Source: Hyphomicrobiales bacterium
Lineage (GTDB): Bacteria > Pseudomonadota > Alphaproteobacteria > Rhizobiales > Xanthobacteraceae
NCBI GenBank assembly: GCA_021730985.1
Contig: JAKFYI010000002.1
Location: forward strand, 1 to 64,000
Direction of reading: 5' to 3'
Length of the DNA: 64,000 nt
In this document: piece by piece, positions 50,823 to 58,862 of the stretch
How positions within the stretch are numbered: position 1 is the first letter of the stretch
Layout of the letters: every line of letters starts with the position of its first letter
Position numbers and translations under genes: made by a program
The notes under the pieces: generated by a model
Seen by the model: the letters and a program-made list of their open reading frames with translations, nothing else
Told to the model about the DNA's origin: nothing
Databases searched by the model: none

Positions 50823-51716
50823 TCAGGTTGGCTTTGCTCCAATAACCTGGAGATAATGGAAGGCCTCGTTCTCCGGCGTGATCTGAGAAAGGTGAATTCG
50901 GAATCCGCGATCTTCGAGCTTGCGGACGTAGTTGTGGTGATAAGTTGCGTAGGCTCCACTGCAATAGGGACGTTCGCGGGATACGTCTTCCGGCAGAATG
51001 ATTTTGGGAGAGTGTGAGAGGGAGTCCACTTTCTGCCACCAGCTCTCGCAGAATGCCAACGCCTTCGCATGGCTCATCGCCTCAAGGTAGGCGTTGAATT
51101 CCTTATTGTTAATGATGCTGGCTGCCGAGACGAAGAAATACATATCGCACTTCACGCGTCCTGACTGGATGGTGTTGAGCGGGTAGTCTCCTCCGTCGAA
51201 CGTCCAGTTTGGTGATTGCGGCAGTAGCCGGTTGTGCTCTTTGAGCTTGGACTGGAAATCGACAGAATGGAATTCGACATTCGGAAATTGCCGAGCAAGG
51301 TACGCTGAATAGAAATCGACGCGGGCACCGACATTTGCGACGCTGCGGATGTCGGGGCGTGATTTCAAGAACTCTTGTAATAGGAAAGCAAATTGATATC
51401 GCGGCAGTAGCTTGGCCGCCCTCTCGGCATCGAGCGTGGTCGTTACATCCATCTCCTTGCTGCGACCTTCGACCGTTTCCTCCTCAAGATCCTGCGTAGC
51501 GATCATGTCGCGGACTTCTTCCGCGGCAAGTGGACCTTTCTGACGCTGTTTGATGCGTGTGAAGTAGCGTTCGATGAACGGATTGCTCTGATCGTATTCT
51601 CCCTTGAACAGGTACCGCAAAGTGGCGGACGACAGCAGCATCCCCCGATAAAAGTTGCCCCAATAAACGTTGGCGCGCTGGAAACGGTCTTCCGGTATCA
51701 AAATTTTGGTCTGCAT
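50823..51716 (-). CDS. Putative SAM-dependent methyltransferase
   Basis: A 297-aa protein. The middle carries a Rossmann-like methyltransferase region: IRSVANVGARVDFYSAYLARQFPNVEFHSVDF, cited here by its key positions (motif I VANVGAR and the acidic end of strand 2, HSVDF). YFFVSAASIINNKEF and AKALAFCESWWQ follow where motif IV and later strands would be. It resembles putative sugar or FkbM-like methyltransferases, but I cannot name a family. Minus strand, AT-richer than its neighbours, inserted between the fibre gene and the endolysin. Confidence 0.65.
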   Translation of the reverse strand: MQTKILIPEDRFQRANVYWGNFYRGMLLSSATLRYLFKGEYDQSNPFIERYFTRIKQRQKGPLAAEEVRDMIATQDLEEETVEGRSKEMDVTTTLDAERAAKLLPRYQFAFLLQEFLKSRPDIRSVANVGARVDFYSAYLARQFPNVEFHSVDFQSKLKEHNRLLPQSPNWTFDGGDYPLNTIQSGRVKCDMYFFVSAASIINNKEFNAYLEAMSHAKALAFCESWWQKVDSLSHSPKIILPEDVSRERPYCSGAYATYHHNYVRKLEDRGFRIHLSQITPENEAFHYLQVIGAKPT

Positions 51717-52002
51717 CTAATACCTGCGGTCTTTTCGTTACCCTGTGTCGGATAGGTGTGGCGCTGATATTGGCTCAAGATGCAGCGCATCGACGTGACG
51801 TTTGAGGGACGCTTTTTTTCAAACGGTCCCGGGCGATTAGCAGCGGTTCGCTAACACCATGGGTGCGTTTCATCGATCATTTTGATCGATGCGGCGGAGC
51901 CTACATTCAGCGATCCGGCGGGGCAAGAACGCCGCTCAACTTAGGTCCGCACTGACAGCCGCGACGACGCGCGGCATTCCCGAAAAGTCAAGGCATCGAA
52001 AC

Positions 52003-52707
52003 ATGGCTGCATCCTCCTACGAGGGCGCGCTGGCGCGCCTGCTCGCCCATGAGGGCGGCTACACCAACCATCCGTCCGACCCCGGCGGGCCGACCAACTT
52101 CGGCATCACGATCGCGGACTATCGCAAGCATGTGAAAGCGGATGCGAGTTCGGCCGATGTGCGGTCGATGCAACTGTCTGAGGCCAAGGCGATCTACCGC
52201 GCCAAATACTGGGATGCGCAGCGTTGCGACGAGCTTCCCGCGGGCATCGACTATGCGGTGTTCGACTACGGCGTGAACAGCGGCATCGGCCGCTCCGGCA
52301 AGGTGCTGCGCCGGCTGCTCGGACTGCCGGACGCGACGCATCTCGTCACCGGCGACGTGCTGCGTGCCGCGGCCGGGCGCGATCCGGCAGGGCTCGTTGC
52401 GGCGATTTGCGACGAGAGGCTGGCGTTTCTGAAGCGGCTCAAGACCTGGCCGGTGTTCGGCGCGGGCTGGAGCCGCCGGGTCGCCGAGGTCCGGCGTGTT
52501 TCATTGGCAATGACCAAATCCGGGGTGTCGGTTGCCACCAGGGCAAAGAAGGCTGCGGCGGGCGGCATTGTTGTTGCCGGCACAGTTGCCGCGCAGCAGG
52601 CGCATGAGGCCGGGGTGCCGTCCGCCGTCATCATTGCCGTATCGATCATCGCCATCGCACTCGCAGCCGCCTGGTGGTGGCGCAGGCGCAGACAACAGGA
52701 CACTTGA
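52003..52707 (+). CDS. GH108 endolysin with C-terminal membrane segment
   Basis: Muramidase of the glycoside hydrolase 108 family, 234 aa, releasing particles by peptidoglycan cleavage. Catalytic Glu17 is in HEGGYTNHPSDPGGPTNFGIT; AIYRAKYWDAQRCDELPAG and FDYGVNSGIGRSGKVLRRLLG are family-specific, followed by a C-terminal peptidoglycan-binding domain (KRLKTWPVFGAGWSRRV). Residues ~195-225 form a membrane helix (AVIIAVSIIAIALAAAWWW). ATG 52003 starts MAASSYEGAL. Transcribed toward the holin gene one base downstream. Confidence 0.93.
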   Translation: MAASSYEGALARLLAHEGGYTNHPSDPGGPTNFGITIADYRKHVKADASSADVRSMQLSEAKAIYRAKYWDAQRCDELPAGIDYAVFDYGVNSGIGRSGKVLRRLLGLPDATHLVTGDVLRAAAGRDPAGLVAAICDERLAFLKRLKTWPVFGAGWSRRVAEVRRVSLAMTKSGVSVATRAKKAAAGGIVVAGTVAAQQAHEAGVPSAVIIAVSIIAIALAAAWWWRRRRQQDT

Positions 52708-52708
52708 G

Positions 52709-53299
52709 ATGAAGCTCGATTGGAAAGATCTGGCGCAGACCGTGGTTGGTCTTGGCGCGCCCGCGCTTGGCCTGGCACTCGGTGGGCCGCTCGGCGCTTC
52801 AGCGGGAAAGATTCTCGCCGATGTGCTGGGCGTTGCCGTTTCGACTCCGCAGGATGTCCACGCGGAGATCGCGAGCCGCATGGGCGATCCGGACGATCTG
52901 GCGGAGGCGGCTCGCAAAGCCGAGAGCGAATGGTTCGCCGCCCTGGCCGAGGTCGGCCGGGTGCAAGTGGCCGAGGTGGGGGCGACCCAGCGGGCGGAGA
53001 TCGGGAGCGACGACAAACTTCAGAAATGGTGGCGGCCCGCCTACGCGCTGGAACTTTCGATGCTTGAGTGCCCAGCGTTCGTGGCGACGCTCCTGCATGC
53101 GCTGTGGTCCGGCCATCAGGCGGGAATCACCGGCTTTGCCGACCTGTCCGGCCTGCTGATCGCCTATTTCGGCGCGCGCTTCGGCGTGCTCGGGGTGTAC
53201 GTTTCGGGCCGCAGCCGGGAAAAACAGGCTTGCTCAACCGGGCAGGCGGTCCCATCTGTGGTCAACGAGGTTCTCAGGTCGCTCGTCAAGAAGAAGTGA
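52709..53299 (+). CDS. Holin of the GTA 3TM family
   Basis: A 196-aa GTA_holin_3TM-type membrane protein that probably permits endolysin release. An N-terminal Gly/Ala helix (VVGLGAPALGLALGGPLGASAGKIL), a charged middle (WFAALAEVGRVQVAEVGATQRAEI), KWWRPAYALELSM and C-terminal helices with FADLSGLLIAYFGARFGVLGVYVSGRS fit the family. Starts one base after the endolysin stop region (TGAGATG). Confidence 0.9.
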   Translation: MKLDWKDLAQTVVGLGAPALGLALGGPLGASAGKILADVLGVAVSTPQDVHAEIASRMGDPDDLAEAARKAESEWFAALAEVGRVQVAEVGATQRAEIGSDDKLQKWWRPAYALELSMLECPAFVATLLHALWSGHQAGITGFADLSGLLIAYFGARFGVLGVYVSGRSREKQACSTGQAVPSVVNEVLRSLVKKK

Positions 53300-53345
53300 T
53301 AGAGCGTTCATCGATGGTTCACCGGACGATTCGTAGACACCAGTC

Positions 53346-53681
53346 ATGAACCAGACCCGCGCGCTGTTCGGTTTGCCGGTCTTGCTGGCCGCCTTGATGG
53401 CGGAACCGGCTACCGCCGACGAGCCGCGCGTTTGCCTGAGCAAGGCTGAGCAGCGGGCGGCCATTTCCAGCGGCCACGCCATTCCGCTGGCCAATGCGAT
53501 CCGGTCGGTTCGCTCGGTTCGGACGGCGACGCATTCCCGTGGCAGCCGGGAGGTCATCAAGGCCCGGCTGTGCCGCGAGGCAAAAGGCCTCGTGTATGTG
53601 CTGACAGTGCTGTCCCGGGATGGCAAAGTGACGCACACGACCGTCGACGCCACCAGCGGCAAGGTCGTCGAAGCCCGCTGA
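53346..53681 (+). CDS. Exported PepSY-domain protein
   Basis: A 111-aa protein with signal peptide (LFGLPVLLAALMAEPATA). The mature protein has CLSKAEQRAAISSGHAIPLANAI and a PepSY-like C-terminus (VYVLTVLSRDGKVTHTTVDATSGKVVE). It precedes a response regulator and sensor kinase on the same strand; in rhizobia, small periplasmic PepSY-type proteins at this position modulate the sensor, so a regulatory function is plausible. Confidence 0.85.
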   Translation: MNQTRALFGLPVLLAALMAEPATADEPRVCLSKAEQRAAISSGHAIPLANAIRSVRSVRTATHSRGSREVIKARLCREAKGLVYVLTVLSRDGKVTHTTVDATSGKVVEAR

Positions 53682-53697
53682 CCGGGAGGAATTCCCC

Positions 53698-54366
53698 TTG
53701 CGTCTCCTCGTGATCGAGGACGATCCCGACCTTAACCGCCAGCTCGCCACCGCGCTGACCGACGCCGGTTATGTGGTCGATCGCGCGTTTGACGGCGAGG
53801 AGGGGCACTACCTCGGCGAGACCGAGCCCTATGACGCGGTCATTCTCGACATCGGCTTGCCCAAGATGGACGGCATCTCGGTGCTGGAGTCCTGGCGGCG
53901 CGCCGGACGTGCCATGCCGGTGCTGATACTCACCGCGCGCGACCGCTGGAGCGACAAGGTGCAGGGCTTTGACGCCGGCGCCGACGACTATGTCGCAAAG
54001 CCGTTCCACCTCGAAGAAGTGCTGGCGCGCATCCGCGCGCTGCTGCGCCGTTCCGCCGGTCACGCCAAGAGCGAACTGATCTGCGGCACGGTGCGGCTCG
54101 ACACCCGCACCGGCCGCGTCACCATTGACGGCAATCCGGTCAAGCTGACCAGCCACGAATACCGGCTGCTGTCCTATCTCATGCACCACGCCGGCCGCGT
54201 GGTCTCGCGCACCGAACTGGTCGAGCACCTCTACGACCAGGACTTCGACCGCGACAGTAACACCATCGAGGTGTTCGTCGGCCGCATCCGCAAGAAGCTC
54301 GGCGTCGATATCATTCAGACCGTGCGCGGGCTCGGCTATCTGCTCACGCCGCTCGATGCGCGCTAG
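53698..54366 (+). CDS. OmpR/PhoB-family response regulator
   Basis: DNA-binding transcription regulator of 222 aa. Receiver: acidic pair in VIEDDPDL, phospho-acceptor Asp51 in VILDIGLPKMDG, Thr in LILTARD and Lys in VAKPF. Output: winged helix with LTSHEYRLLSYLMHHAGRVV and VFVGRIRKKLG. The start is TTG 53698, directly at the conserved MRLLVIEDD, with GGGAGGAA seven bases upstream; no ATG fits. FeuP is the closest rhizobial protein I can compare, but symbol assignment is not certain. Confidence 0.93.
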   Translation: MRLLVIEDDPDLNRQLATALTDAGYVVDRAFDGEEGHYLGETEPYDAVILDIGLPKMDGISVLESWRRAGRAMPVLILTARDRWSDKVQGFDAGADDYVAKPFHLEEVLARIRALLRRSAGHAKSELICGTVRLDTRTGRVTIDGNPVKLTSHEYRLLSYLMHHAGRVVSRTELVEHLYDQDFDRDSNTIEVFVGRIRKKLGVDIIQTVRGLGYLLTPLDAR

Positions 54367-54385
54367 TCAGGCATCGTTGTGCTTC

Positions 54386-54465
54386 GTCATGCCCGCGCTC
54401 GTCGCGGGCATCCACGTCTTGGCTGCAAACAAGGCGTGGATGGCCGGGTCAAGCCCGGCCATGAC
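54386..54465. repeat. Dispersed palindromic repeat, type C copy 2
   Basis: GTCATGCCCGCGCTCGTCGC ... GGGTCAAGCCCGGCCATGAC. It resembles 39777-39850 and separates the regulator gene from the kinase gene. Confidence 0.75.
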
Positions 54466-54479
54466 AGTGAGGGATCGCG

Positions 54480-55850
54480 ATGCGCGCTAATTCGCTCGCC
54501 CTGCGTCTGTTCCTGTCGGCCACGGTGTGGACCGTGCTGATCCTGGTCGCGACGGGCTTCGTGCTGTCGTCGCTGTCCCGCCAGGCGGTGGAGCGCGCGT
54601 TCGACCGCAGGCTCGGCATCTATCTCAAGACGCTGATCGCCGACGTCGCTTCCCCCGAAATTCCCAATGACAAGGCCGGCCAGTCGATCGGCGAGCCGAT
54701 GTTCGACCTGCCGCTGTCCGGCTGGTATTGGCAGGTGAGCGGCCTCGACGCCAACAAGCTGGAAATGTACGCGTCGCGTTCGCTGTGGGACGGTGTGCTA
54801 CCGCGACTGCAGGACACCGACGTGCAGCCGGGCTCCGACGGCACCCGCAAGAGCTATGTACCGGGGCAGGAGGAGCAGCGGCTGCGCCTGATCGAACGGG
54901 TGATCGACCTCGGCGCCGAAGGGCGGTTCCTGGTCCAGGTCGCGGGCGATGCGACAGAGATCGATGAGGAGAGCGTCGCATTCGACCGCACGCTGGCGAT
55001 GACATTCGGGGCGCTGGCCGTTGTGCTGCTGCTCACGACGCTGTTCCAGGTGCGGTTCGGTTTGGCGCCGCTCAAGCGAATCTCGGAAAGCCTGGTGGCG
55101 ATCCGCTCGGGGGCCGCGGAAAAGCTCGAGGGCACGTTTCCGGTTGAGATCGCGCCGCTGGCGCGCGAGACCAACGCGCTGCTCGAATCCAACCGCGAAA
55201 TCGTGGAGCGCGCGCGCACCCACGTCGGCAATCTCGCTCACGCGCTCAAGACGCCGATCTCGGTGATGGTCAACGAGGCGAATGCGCGCCCCGACGATCC
55301 ACTGGCCGCCAAGGTGACCGAACAGACCGGCATCATGCGCGATCAGGTGACGCGGCACCTGGAACGGGCGCGGCTTGCGGCGCGTGTCGCGGTGATCGGC
55401 ACCATCACCGATGTCGTGCCGGTGGTGCATTCGCTCGTCCGCACCATGGAGAAAACGCACCACGGCAAGGATATCGCGGTCGCGCTCGACATGCCGGACG
55501 AGGCGCGGTTTCGCGGCGAGCGGCAGGATCTGGAGGAAATGGTCGGCAATCTGGTCGACAACGCCTTCAAATGGTCGAGCGCGCGGGTCGGCGTCGAGGT
55601 CGGCCTGGAGCAGCCGGAGCCGGGGCGTCAGGTCGTTCGCGTCACGGTCGATGACGATGGGCCGGGATTGTCGCCCTCCGAGCGCGAGCAGGTGGCGCGG
55701 CGCGGCCGGCGGCTCGACGAGACCAAGCCGGGTTCGGGGCTCGGCCTCTCCATCGTGGTGGAGCTGGCCGCCCTGTATGGCGGCGCGCTCAACCTCGGCA
55801 ACTCACCGATCGGCGGCTTGCGGGCCGAACTGGTGCTGCCCGCGGGGTAG
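54480..55850 (+). CDS. Membrane sensor histidine kinase
   Basis: Sensor kinase partner of the regulator, 456 aa. Two membrane segments (LFLSATVWTVLILVATGFVL and MTFGALAVVLLLTTLFQVRF) bracket a ~140-residue periplasmic sensor. HAMP region follows with GLAPLKRISESLVAIRSG. The phospho-acceptor His254 is in GNLAHALKTPISVM, the N-box is GNLVDNAFKWSS, and the G-boxes are DDDGPGLS and GSGLGLSIVVELA. LAHALKTP rather than the usual SHELRTP is typical of the PhoQ/FeuQ-like group. Confidence 0.92.
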   Translation: MRANSLALRLFLSATVWTVLILVATGFVLSSLSRQAVERAFDRRLGIYLKTLIADVASPEIPNDKAGQSIGEPMFDLPLSGWYWQVSGLDANKLEMYASRSLWDGVLPRLQDTDVQPGSDGTRKSYVPGQEEQRLRLIERVIDLGAEGRFLVQVAGDATEIDEESVAFDRTLAMTFGALAVVLLLTTLFQVRFGLAPLKRISESLVAIRSGAAEKLEGTFPVEIAPLARETNALLESNREIVERARTHVGNLAHALKTPISVMVNEANARPDDPLAAKVTEQTGIMRDQVTRHLERARLAARVAVIGTITDVVPVVHSLVRTMEKTHHGKDIAVALDMPDEARFRGERQDLEEMVGNLVDNAFKWSSARVGVEVGLEQPEPGRQVVRVTVDDDGPGLSPSEREQVARRGRRLDETKPGSGLGLSIVVELAALYGGALNLGNSPIGGLRAELVLPAG

Positions 55851-55852
55851 GA

Positions 55853-57079
55853 CTACTTCTTCTTTGCCACTCGCTTCGGCGCGGTCTTCTTCTTCGCGGC
55901 TTTCCTGGTCGCGGCCTTTTTCCCGGACCTCTTCCACAGCTCTTTCGACGCCATGCGCGCGCCATCGGCCAGCGCCTTGAGCTTGGCCCAGACGATGGAC
56001 GGGTGAACCTCCTTGCTGCCGGCGAAGGTGGCAAAGCCGCAGTCGGCGCCCGCGATCACGCGCTCCTTCCCCACTAGCGATGCGAACCGGCCGATCCGCT
56101 CGGCCACCAGTTCGGGATGCTCGACCAGCACCGTGGAGTGGCTGATCACGCCCGGGATCAGCACCTTGTCCTTCGGCAGCTTGGCATTGCCCCAGATCTT
56201 CCACTCGTGCTCGTGGCGCGGGTTCGCGGCCTCGAACGAATAGGCGCCGGCCTTGATCTTGAGAATGATGTCGATGAGGTCCTTCACCTCCATGTCGTGG
56301 ACGCGCGGACCCATGTTGATGCCGTAACAGGTGTGGTGACGCACTTTCTCCGGCGGGATGCCGCGTAGCGCATGGTTAAGCACCTCGACGCGCTGGTTTG
56401 CCCACTTGCGGCATTCGGCGATCGTGGCGTTCGGGGTTACCAGGTAATGCGAGACCAGCCGGGGATCGTCGATCTGCAGCAGCAGGCCGGCATCGACGAT
56501 GGCCTTGTATTCCTGGTGCATCGCCTCGGCGATGGCGACGATGTAGTCCTCGTGCTTGGAGTAATAGGCGTTGCGCTGCCACTCCTCGACGTTCGATGGC
56601 GAGATCGAGGGCATGAAGGCCTCCTCGACCTCGGACTCCCGCATCGCGGCCTTGAGGTTGGCAATGTCGCGTTGTAACTGCGCCTGCCCCTTGTAGGTGA
56701 CGGGCCCCGTACAAACGGTGCGGCGCTGCCGCGAGCCGACGTGGCCGGCAGCGTAGAATTCCGGGAACGCCAGAGCCTCGCGCGAGCCGGCCCACGGGCT
56801 GCGGTTCGGCGTGTCGGCGTCGGGCGAGAAGCCGCCCAGCCGCTCGTTGACGTAGGTGACGAAGCTGGGCTTGGAGTATTCGCCGTCATCGACGATGTCG
56901 ATACCGAGCTCGACCTGCTTCTCGACGATGTCCTTCACCGCACCGGGCAGCCGCGCGCCGTAGGCGGCCTCGTCGATGGCCTTACCTTGTTCGCGGGCGA
57001 GCAACGTGTCGAGCAGGTCGGCCGGGCGCGGCAGCGAGCCGGCATGAGTGGTGAGAATGCGGCGGGTGCTGTGTTGCAT
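55853..57079 (-). CDS. MetE-like cobalamin-independent methionine synthase family protein
   Basis: A 408-aa protein of the MetE C-terminal-domain family (epoxyalkane-CoM transferase/methionine synthase II type). RILTTHAGSLPRP, VDDGEYSKPSFVTYVNERL, QIDDPRL, FEAANPRHEHEWK and AGADCGFATF (zinc Cys) are the expected barrel motifs. Without the MetE N-terminal domain it probably uses a substrate other than methyl-folate polyglutamate. The last ~25 residues are a Lys/Ala tail (KAAKKKTAPKRVAKKK). It is followed upstream on the same strand by a TctC-type binding protein 11 bp away, suggesting a catabolic operon. Confidence 0.92.
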   Translation of the reverse strand: MQHSTRRILTTHAGSLPRPADLLDTLLAREQGKAIDEAAYGARLPGAVKDIVEKQVELGIDIVDDGEYSKPSFVTYVNERLGGFSPDADTPNRSPWAGSREALAFPEFYAAGHVGSRQRRTVCTGPVTYKGQAQLQRDIANLKAAMRESEVEEAFMPSISPSNVEEWQRNAYYSKHEDYIVAIAEAMHQEYKAIVDAGLLLQIDDPRLVSHYLVTPNATIAECRKWANQRVEVLNHALRGIPPEKVRHHTCYGINMGPRVHDMEVKDLIDIILKIKAGAYSFEAANPRHEHEWKIWGNAKLPKDKVLIPGVISHSTVLVEHPELVAERIGRFASLVGKERVIAGADCGFATFAGSKEVHPSIVWAKLKALADGARMASKELWKRSGKKAATRKAAKKKTAPKRVAKKK

Positions 57080-57090
57080 GGACCTTCCAA

Positions 57091-58083
57091 TCAAAGCTTG
57101 ATGTTCGCGGTCTCGATGACCTTTTTCCAGCGTTCGGCTTCCGCGTTGACAAAGGCGCGCGCCGCCTGGGGCGCGTTGCCGATCGGCTCGCAGGCCTGCT
57201 CGCGGAATTTCGCGGCGATGTCGGGATCCTTGAGGGCTTCGGCGAAGTCGGTGCTGAGCTTGTCGGCGATCGCCTGCGGCGTCTTGGGCGGCAGAAACGC
57301 GCCGACCCAGCTCGACGACACGAAATCCTTCAGCGTTTCGGCCAGCGTCGGCGTCGCCGGCAGCGCTGGCATCCGCTGCTCGCTGCCGACGGCAATCAGC
57401 TTCAGCTTGCCCTCCTTGGCGAGATTGAGCGACACGCCGAGATTGTCGAAGAACAGATCGACATCGCCCGCCACCAGGCCCTGCAGCGCGGGTGCCGAGC
57501 CGCGATAGGGCACCTGCACGAATTTGACGCCCGCCGCCATCTGGAACCACTCGGAGGTCAGATGCGAGGTCGAGCCGTTGCCTTGCGTCGCCGCGGTGAT
57601 CTTGCCGGGATTGTCGCGCGCGAACGATATGAACTCGGCGACGGTGTTGGCTTTGATCTTGTTCGGATTGACGAACAGCCCGGTCGGGATCGTCGCCAGG
57701 ATTGTCACCGGCACGAACGCGGCCGGATCGAACGCGAGCTTGGGATAGAGGCTCTGGTTGACCGTGAGCGGCGAGGGCGCCGTCACCATCAGCGTGTAGC
57801 CGTCGGGATCGGCGTTGAAGACCTGCTCGGCGCCGAGATTGCCAGCTGCGCCGGGCTTGTTCTCCACCACGATGGGCTGGCCCCATTTGCGGTTGAGCCG
57901 CTCCTGCAGGATGCGCGGCAGCACGTCGGTGATGCCGCCGGCGGGATAGGGCACCACCATTTTGACGGTGCGCGAGGGATAGGCCTGCGCGCTGAGGCGG
58001 CTGTTTGACCCCAGGAGCGCCGCGGCGCTGAGGCCGCCGAGCACGGCGCGCCGCGACGGCGCGTTGTTACAACGTCGTTGCAT
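57091..58083 (-). CDS. TctC/Bug-family periplasmic solute-binding protein
   Basis: Extracytoplasmic binding protein of 330 aa for carboxylate-type solutes (tripartite tricarboxylate transporter, Bug family). An RRAVLGGLSAAALLG leader, possibly Tat-type, is followed by YPSRTVKMVVPYPAGGITDVLPR, GQPIVVENKPGAAGNLGAE and VPYRGSAPALQGLVAGDVDLFFDN, all standard. No transporter membrane subunits are in the window. Cotranscribed with the MetE-like gene. Confidence 0.94.
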   Translation of the reverse strand: MQRRCNNAPSRRAVLGGLSAAALLGSNSRLSAQAYPSRTVKMVVPYPAGGITDVLPRILQERLNRKWGQPIVVENKPGAAGNLGAEQVFNADPDGYTLMVTAPSPLTVNQSLYPKLAFDPAAFVPVTILATIPTGLFVNPNKIKANTVAEFISFARDNPGKITAATQGNGSTSHLTSEWFQMAAGVKFVQVPYRGSAPALQGLVAGDVDLFFDNLGVSLNLAKEGKLKLIAVGSEQRMPALPATPTLAETLKDFVSSSWVGAFLPPKTPQAIADKLSTDFAEALKDPDIAAKFREQACEPIGNAPQAARAFVNAEAERWKKVIETANIKL

Positions 58084-58292
58084 GACTTCCTCCCCTCAAC
58101 GGAGGCTAGCGCCAAGGCCGGGGTTCGGCCAGCGTGGGCAATGGCTTGTCCGGCGTTGGGCAAAGTCTGGGGGAGCGCTCGGTCACCGAAGTTTCGCCCT
58201 AATCCTTGCCTCTAGGTGGGCTGGTTCGAGCCCGCCCTCCGGCTGTCGGAGCGTTGCGGCCCGGAGGCCGCCAAGCGGGCGAGGGGAATTCG

Positions 58293-58778
58293 ATGCTGCC
58301 CAAGATCACGATGGTCGCGCTGCTGGGCGCGGCATTGACCGGTTGCGCGGGAAGCAACACGCAGGAGCCTGCAGGTCCGCGTGAGGGCACGGGCACTCTG
58401 GTCGGCGCGCTGACGGGCGCCGCGATCGGCTCGCAGTTCGGCGGCTCCACGGGTTCGCGGGTCGGCGCGGCTCTGGCCGGCGCTGCGATCGGCGGCCTGG
58501 TCGGCAACCGGATTGGCGCCGCCTTGGACGACGAAGACAAAGAGCGCGCCTACGAAGCGCAGATGCAGGCGCTCGAAGGCGGTCCCTCCGGCGCGCCGGT
58601 CGCCTGGCGCAATCCGGACTCCGGTCACTACGGCTCGATCGTGCCGGGCCCGGCCTACGACCAGCGCGGCACCAAGTGCCGGCAGTACACCCACACCATC
58701 TACATCGACGGCAAGCCGCAGTCCGCGCGCGGCGCTGCCTGCCGCAACCCGGACGGCAGTTGGACCCCCATCAGCTAA
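58293..58778 (+). CDS. Glycine-zipper lipoprotein
   Basis: A 161-aa outer-membrane or surface lipoprotein of the RT0821/17-kDa antigen type. The lipobox is LTGC (residues ~15-18). Two glycine-zipper helices follow (LVGALTGAAIGSQFGG and RVGAALAGAAIGGLVGNRIG), then DDEDKERAYEAQMQALE and a Cys-containing C-terminal domain (CRQYTHTIYIDGKPQSARG). ATG 58293 starts the signal peptide. Confidence 0.93.
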   Translation: MLPKITMVALLGAALTGCAGSNTQEPAGPREGTGTLVGALTGAAIGSQFGGSTGSRVGAALAGAAIGGLVGNRIGAALDDEDKERAYEAQMQALEGGPSGAPVAWRNPDSGHYGSIVPGPAYDQRGTKCRQYTHTIYIDGKPQSARGAACRNPDGSWTPIS

Positions 58779-58862
58779 GCTGGTGACATCCAGCGATTTT
58801 GAGCAGGCGGCGCAACGCCGCCCGTATTCGTATCCGCGCAGCGGTGGCACATTGTCTGCCGC

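Larger units (their letters stand above)
21748..53299 (+). other. RcGTA-like gene transfer agent cluster with inserted cargo genes
   Basis: The plus-strand head and tail genes follow the Rhodobacter capsulatus GTA order g1-g15 without loss: terminases, portal, small protein, protease, capsid, adaptor, stopper, DUF3168, major tail, gp10, chaperone, tape measure, DUF2460, DUF2163, NlpC/P60, host-interaction protein. No integrase, repressor, replication or tail-length tape-measure gene is present, which favours a GTA over an active prophage. Non-structural genes are inserted at g2-g3, g3.5-g4, g5-g6, g9-g10, g12-g13 and g14-g15. Endolysin and holin genes close the block. Confidence 0.85.

Noticed and set aside
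21748..53299. Active temperate prophage
   Set aside because: No integrase, att repeats, repressor or replication genes; the 194-aa tape measure and g1-g15 order fit a gene transfer agent.
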